The notes below the pieces were generated by a model, which worked only from the letters and a program-made list of their open reading frames with translations, was not told the origin of the DNA and searched no databases. A program made the position numbers and the translations under genes. 64,000 nt of DNA. Source: Pristionchus mayeri (lineage: Eukaryota > Nematoda > Chromadorea > Rhabditida > Neodiplogasteridae). Location of the stretch: contig BTRK01000001.1 of the NCBI GenBank assembly GCA_036245805.1, forward strand, positions 38,452,995 to 38,516,994, read 5' to 3'. Below are positions 58,975 to 64,000 of this stretch, one piece after another. Position 1 is the stretch's first letter. Each line of letters begins with the position of its first letter.

Positions 58975-59776
58975 CGCGAGAGAGTGTGAGGCAGGGAGAG
59001 ACAGACAGACAGAGAAGGGAAGGGTGAGAGAGTGTGGGAAGGGAAGAGAGTGCGGGAGAAAGAGAGAGAAGAGGGGTCAGGAGAAGGGAAGAGAGACGCG
59101 TATGCGGGAGCGAAACCTATCGCTGCCCTAATCCCGGTCGGGAACCTTCATTTCCTCGCTGATCGCAAGTGCAGCACTGTCGGTTAACGTGCCTGGGGCA
59201 AGTGACACGGACCGAGCAGTGAGGCCTTCCAAACTCAGAAGAGTATGGGTAGCCGTGCTAACAGCTTAGAAACTCGCGAATAAACAGACTATAAGAAACA
59301 CACGAGAGACCGAGAGGCCGCGACCTCTCTCGGTCAAGGAAGGGAAGGGGTATGTACCAGATCAAAGATCATCTGATGCTCCAAATGGCAGTAATTGGTC
59401 TCAAATCAATCCAAAATCATCTAAAACAATATTTCGGATTGTTGCTGGCCTCATTACAACACTTTTATTGGACCAAAATTGCGAAATAGCCTGAAAATTG
59501 AAAATCGATTTACTGACCCTTCTCATCTTGTGAGATCAATCCTTATGCGCTAAAACACTTTCAAATAACGTAGAAATGTCCCTCTAAGCTTCTGGAAGAA
59601 ACAGGGCACCAATAAATACGAAATTTACTAAGGAATCCAGTGAAAGTCGTAAAACTGTACTTAATGTCAACGGGGTCATAGGGACCCGAATCATAGCTAG
59701 AAATGTAGAGTACGATGAGGTAAACATTTCATCTGTTGAAAGTTAGCTTCTATCTATTCATTGAAGCGCGCTAAGT

Positions 59777-59910
59777 TTCAAGAGCATGACCCATCTAATA
59801 CTCGATTTAGTGAAGAGGACCCATGAGGGTATCCTGGAAACAATTTTGGTCAAGATCGGCGATGATGATGTCCGGCCTGTACTGGAATCTTACCGAGCCG
59901 GTCTCTTAAT
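59777..59910 (+). repeat. Inverted duplicate segment, right arm
   Basis: Mirror of 53418-53566. The plus strand is open here with MTHLILDLVKRTHEGI, then LVKIGDDDVRP and LESYRAGLL, better preserved than the left arm. The pair encloses the LINE and one TTAA palindrome. Confidence 0.75.
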
Positions 59911-60256
59911 GATATTCTTTGTCAGATCGAACTATGATTGAATATGAATACACAACGGCCAACCTTACCAGCACTTCTTGGGTAGTTGTCCCCCCCCCCT
60001 CCTCTACCTCACTCATTTCTAGGTGGCATTCCCTGGTTTTCGGTCGCACAACCCATTTCTGATGGGAGGGGGTGAGTAATGATTATGTAGGATAGGGAGG
60101 TGTGCCAAATAAGAAGTGCCACCTTACATGCATGTTTGCGCATGTGAATCGCCAGAGCAGACGGGCGTCGAGTTGAACGGAATGGGCAGAGATTGCACTT
60201 CCATTCGCCCTTAGACGTACCAGCCAGCTTCTTGGGAGGAGTATCTGAGGGACAGG

Positions 60257-60344
60257 CATTAGGTCGTATAAATACTACAGCGTCAAACCGCATTGGGTAT
60301 ATCAAAGGTGACATGGTGCAGTAGTTTTCATCCGATTATATGCT
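60257..60344. mobile_element. Short foldback MITE, CACTAGG family, diverged
   Basis: CATTAGGTCGTATAAATACT at the left and TCATCCGATTATATG at the right, with AGGTGACATG inside. In an intron of gene G. Confidence 0.5.
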
Positions 60345-61919
60345 ATTGATTTACTAATTCAATGTAATCCAATTGTGAAGTTTAATAGCAGTCTTAATTT
60401 TGTGCCAGGACTCACTCTTGTTGGGTTTTGTAGCTGCAGGTCTCCCTCTGCGAGCAGTTGACGAGCTTGAAGAGCTGGTGGAAGACGGGCCGCTCTCTTC
60501 ACTTTTTTATACGAGGGCTGCGGGATAGAAGCGCGTCGGCGGCTGACATCCTTAAATGTTGACTTGTATTATCATACTTTAACCGTCGTGAAGATGGTTG
60601 ACAAAAATGCTTTTTTTTCAAATTTTCAAATGATACTGATCATTCCCACCAATTGGAAAATTGAAATCTTACAAATATTAAAACAAAAGCAGTTTCAATT
60701 AATATCTTGAATACACTGGGGCTTCTACTTCCAGTCCTTGACTTTCACTAATCCTCACTTGCTGTATGGTCTTATCCTCTTCTTGCTGATTGCTTTCGTC
60801 TATCTCATTCTCCGTTCCCCTTCACCTCCCAGGAGATTCTCCAATCTCAAAGCAGAATCGCTACCATCCATCCCAACATCGTTGAATTGATCATTCTGCA
60901 AACATTATTACCAGAATAATTTGTTTTTTTTCTAACTAACTCAATCAAAGATTCTTACCAGCTCAACCTTCGGAATCAAATCATCGAACATGTCCCTATT
61001 TTCATCTTTCACGGTTTCTTCAAGCGATTTCACTGTTTCTCCCATGAGATTGATTCCTTCGGTCCTGCTCTGAATATTTCCTCTCACCCCAAGACTCATT
61101 CATATGCAATTTTCATCTCCTTGCTGTTAGATTACTCATTCATCTACCTTATTGTTTCGCGTTGAAATATTTTATTAATATTATTGTTATTTCTAAGTCA
61201 TCCGAACACAATTTCTTTATCTTACCAGATCTGCAGTGGGAATGTTGATCGTAGGTTCATTCTCAGCAGCTTTGTGCCTACGCTTTTCATTGTTGTTCCC
61301 ATCCGGATTCTGGAGAGAAATCACCGTTAAAAAAATCTAATCTACTCACTATTCATCATTATCCAATTGAGATGTGTTTAATAAGATGCTATGCTAACCT
61401 CGATTTTCTCGTCAAGCCTTCTGGAAGCGAGTAGGTCGAACATCGACCCGAGCGACTTGACAAGATCGAAAACTAGGTCTCGCGGAGCGTGAACTAGTGG
61501 CACAAAACTGGAAAAATACGTTTCTTGAAACAAAATATTTGTATTGCATCATTACACAAACGAAAAAAAATATTCAAAAAAACTCACTCCTTACTGTCTT
61601 TGTTAATAACAAATTCGACATCGTTCTCCAGCAATTCTTTGAGCTCACGCACGCTCTAAATGCGTATAACTTTTGTCTTATATTTTCATTTTTATCAAAT
61701 TTAAAAAAATGTCCTATTTTATTTGCATCCGCCTCAAGAATATTTTTGAAAATCAATTTTATCGTTTTAATTGATTTAAAATAATTATTTGACAACTTGC
61801 ATCTGCCTCCAGTCCATCTTTTACGGCTCCTCCAATCAGATCGAAAGAACGGGCGAAGACGTGTCCGATGCGATCGGTCCTCGAATACTCACTAGCTTGT
61901 TTATGGATTTTTGATATTA

Positions 61920-62690
61920 CAATGTATTATAATCGTGCCACTATTTGCTTTATACCGCTCGCCACACACTTGAGAACCCAGAATGAAGACTTTTAATAAA
62001 AGCAGACTGTTATTTTTAAGTCGGAAAATAAACAAATAGCTCCATGCTTTCAACGATTGGCATATTGGCTTGTATTATATTACCTTCTCACTCATTTTAT
62101 TCTCCAGAAGGAAACCAATCTACGGGACTTCATTCACTGTCTCTTCAATTCCGTCCTCAACGTTGTCTCGATACGAGGACGCCTTCTCCTCTAAGACTAC
62201 GCCTTCTTATCTCGCTTTTCCCCACTCCCAATCCCTACATCCCAGAGAGAGACTCAGAAGCATACTTGCGGAGTTCAGAGGCTCATTTTTATTCTTTGTT
62301 CTCTATTCTTTATTCGCCAACATTTTCATGTGACGTGATGAGGAGGTTAGATTACATTTAGGCTCGGGCATGCTTATGGGGGGGTGTGATTTATATCGAG
62401 CTGGTGAACAATTTTTTTGACATTTTTCAGCACAATGTCAATTTGGAGATGAAGGGAAATCTGCTATTCAATATATCAATTGTTTCTGGTTATCGCTGAA
62501 ACTAGTTGTATTCTTGCAATATTCTACAAACTCGAAACTAAAGAATGTGGAATGAAAAACAAGTTATTGGGTGGCATTCAGTAGTCGGCCTCACCGCACT
62601 ACACCACCTAGCGTAGTCGGTTACGACTGTAAAATCGCTTGACGTGGCTGCACCTTTACCTTTCATCTTTATTTTATATAGTAAGCATCC
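61920..62690. other. Space beyond gene G
   Basis: Should hold gene G exon 1, but no convincing 51-nt exon with a donor was found. ORFs at 62044-62361 lack homology. An inverted SINE-like copy lies at 62575-62662. Confidence 0.4.
62575..62662 (-). repeat. SINE-like dispersed repeat, inverted copy
   Basis: GGCTGCACCTTTACCTTT at its right end and CAGTAGTCGGCCTCACCGCA at its left are the complement of the family at 17360. Confidence 0.75.
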
Positions 62691-62769
62691 GACGATGCTG
62701 CGGGACGATCGATGGTTGCGTGGTTCAAACAGGATGATGAGTTCAATCGACCGAAGGCCATCGTCAAGG
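62686..62769 (+). CDS. Possible exon of an unknown gene
   Basis: An AG acceptor-like site is followed by about 28 open codons (SDDAAGRSMVAWFKQDDEF and onward), then a good donor, AAG|GTAAGG. A second candidate, LKEHYKFSYGEAFCDGD, opens near 63950 and runs off the window. Together they could belong to a plus-strand gene continuing to the right, but no domain is recognised. Confidence 0.25.
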
Positions 62770-62839
62770 TAAGGAGGAGAAAGGATAAATTTGTAGAGCG
62801 AGTGCTATAGCTGGTCTAATTGTTGGATATCTCATCAGC

Positions 62840-62915
62840 ACTAGGTCATCCGGTTCTTTGTCCCTAACTTCGATGTCATTCTACCTTTGATGTATCAAAT
62901 GACGTCATAGTTCTT
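62840..62915. mobile_element. Damaged short foldback MITE, CACTAGG family
   Basis: CACTAGGTCATCCGG at the left, inner GATGTCATTCTACCTTTGAT and GACGTCATAGTTCT; the right terminus is missing. Confidence 0.45.
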
Positions 62916-63120
62916 TAATATTTAATCTATAACTTTTATATCTTCTTCTGTTGCCTTCTGTTCATGCATGTCGTTTTAGCAAATTTCAATCATAATTTGA
63001 AACTGCCCTGGAAGAATATATCATAGAAGAAGCTACACATTTGTCAGAAGGGGAGAATCCAGGTGTACGATGACTACACTGCTTGACTGTTGTGAGGCGT
63101 ACAATCTTGGCAAAAGTTAC

Positions 63121-63205
63121 TGCTGAGGCCGGGACTCGAACCCATCATACGATGGGATGAACAATCCAGCACCTTAAGCTACGTAATCTATCGTTACAAT
63201 AACCA
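63121..63205 (-). repeat. tRNA-like sequence (tRNA pseudogene or SINE head)
   Basis: On the minus strand TAGCTTAAGGTGCTGG resembles the internal A box and GGTTCGAGTCC is a perfect B box, at nearly tRNA-like spacing. The acceptor stem does not pair, so a functional tRNA is unlikely. Confidence 0.45.
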
Positions 63206-63530
63206 TGCCTTTTCATCTGTGGATGTTAATAGACAGATATTTACTTTATCGCATATCATGCACACAAAAGTGATAATACGAGTAGGGGGGAGGTCTCAAA
63301 TCCTGGCGCACTGTGAATCGTGCTGTGGGAGAGACGAAGAAAGACCAGTGAATGGAGCATACAGAGGGTGATGAAAGAGGGGGGTATGGAGGCACGGAGA
63401 TCTTCTAGTCGACCCTCCTCACTCTGCAATAGTTATAATTAAATAGGGTTCAAAATTATGGTTATCGCCTCTTTATTTTAATCGGCTCTGTACCGTTTGA
63501 GGGGACAGATCGATTTCTGTCCCGTTTGGG

Positions 63531-63636
63531 TGGACGTATCAGAATCACAGTGGACGTATCAGAATTACAGTGGACGTATCAGAAATACAGTGGACGTATC
63601 AGAAATACAGTGGACGTATAAGAATTACAGTGGACA
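63531..63636. repeat. 20-bp tandem repeat, five units
   Basis: Units of the form TGGACGTATCAGAATTACAG, five in a row with single-base changes. The ORF through them is a by-product. Confidence 0.9.
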
Positions 63637-64000
63637 ATTCATGCTTGAGGTAGCTAACCATTATGATATTGACATAAATATTGACATAATATACTTCGTT
63701 ATCAAAAATCGTTTCTCTAACCATGAAACCCCCTAACAATTGTAACTTTCCCATTCGAATCAATGCGTCCAATAGCTTCTACGAACTTTAAAACGCCAAC
63801 ATTAACATTGGGAAATTCTAGGGAATCAGTGCTACTCTCTTTCTTTATGTTTACTGCGCTGAGTCAAGGAATTCCCCACTTTATTCCTCATTTTATCAGC
63901 TGATTTAGATTATCAAAGAAAATAAATAAAAGGGTAAGACGAAGAGCAACTGAAGGAGCACTACAAGTTCAGTTACGGGGAAGCCTTTTGCGACGGAGAT

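Larger units (their letters stand above)
55110..59345 (-). mobile_element. CR1-like non-LTR retrotransposon (LINE), nearly full length but defective
   Basis: Two ORFs in the order expected for the CR1/jockey group run on the minus strand, with a 5' leader of about 370 bp that includes a strong hairpin (GACCGAGAG...CTCTCGGTC near 59305-59335) and a 3' tail ending in ATT-rich DNA near 55110. No target duplication was identified; end coordinates are estimates. ORF1 has an in-frame stop, and ORF2 a C-terminal frameshift. Confidence 0.85.
51566..61896 (-). pseudogene. C2H2 zinc-finger family gene G, split by a large insertion and damaged
   Basis: Exons in family order: 61801-61896, 61588-61655, 61399-61507, 61226-61309, 60959-61069, 60895 downward, 60416-60550, 60128-60244, then after about 8.15 kb 51920-51975 and 51566-51676. 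The N-terminal signature is present (VPLVHAPRDLVFDLVKSLG), as is TVKDENRD (psi-K-x-E). Lesions: the exon 2 acceptor is AA instead of AG; its donor is GC (GAT|GCAAGT); the exon after 60895 changes frame at about 60815; exon 60416-60550 is off by one at an A6 run (60503-60508). The three fingers are intact (CNLCPFRS...HMRKH, YKCPAARC...HMGVVH, CRTCYQAF...HSAREKH), and the junction across the big intron keeps phase. Exon 1 not found. The intron contains a CR1-like LINE and three inverted-repeat units. Confidence 0.65.

Noticed and set aside
56694..59131. Other-frame and opposite-strand ORFs over the LINE
   Set aside because: Antisense or shifted frames of LINE ORF1 and ORF2.
59990..60002. C-rich homopolymers (also near 18270 and 26083) as a biological signal
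   Set aside because: Simple homopolymers prone to sequencing error; no function inferred.
62044..62361. ORF of 105 residues as first exon of gene G
   Set aside because: Wrong strand and no match to the 51-nt exon 1 pattern. A 50-nt minus-strand stretch near 62083-62132 ending at GTAATA was considered, but it contains a stop and weak similarity.

Overview
This is eukaryotic, intron-rich DNA that reads as a nematode genome. Introns are short and start GT (sometimes GC), acceptors are of the TTTCAG type, there is a seven-transmembrane chemoreceptor gene resembling the nematode SRA/SRAB classes, and there are BEL/Pao, CR1-like, mariner-like and many palindromic repeats. A diplogastrid such as Pristionchus is plausible, but the sequence alone does not prove it. 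All gene models were assembled by hand from splice sites, exon phase and comparison between paralogues inside the window.

Layout. 0-1 kb: two exons of a minus-strand membrane protein gene. 1-3.8 kb: purine-rich, gene-free DNA with one foldback element. 3.82-12.13 kb: a complete, young BEL/Pao LTR retrotransposon with 706-bp LTRs, a 5-bp target duplication, gag, protease, RT, RNase H and integrase, one frameshift at the RT active site, and a third ORF with a second Gag-like zinc module. 13.1-61.9 kb: the core of the window, an array of eight related C2H2 zinc-finger genes (called A to G and P here). Seven are on the minus strand; P at 33.3-36.1 kb is inverted. Their first three exons have identical lengths (51, 96 and 68 nt). 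A, B, C, D and P are open throughout. E, F and G carry lesions.

The family has an N-terminal helical module that I do not recognise, an acidic middle with psi-K-x-E motifs, a short basic stretch, and three or four C-terminal zinc fingers split over separate exons. This looks like a lineage-specific set of nuclear, probably DNA-binding proteins that is expanding and decaying in place. Around and inside it sit mobile elements: a hAT-like foldback whose target duplication provides a splice donor in gene D, four palindromic elements flanked by TTAA, a CR1-like LINE that with other repeats forms an intron of about 8 kb in gene G, and two nested mariner-like elements in an intron of the chemoreceptor gene at 46.9-50.8 kb. 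A tandem-repeat block lies at 40.7-42.0 kb. The last 2 kb hold small repeats and two doubtful plus-strand exons.
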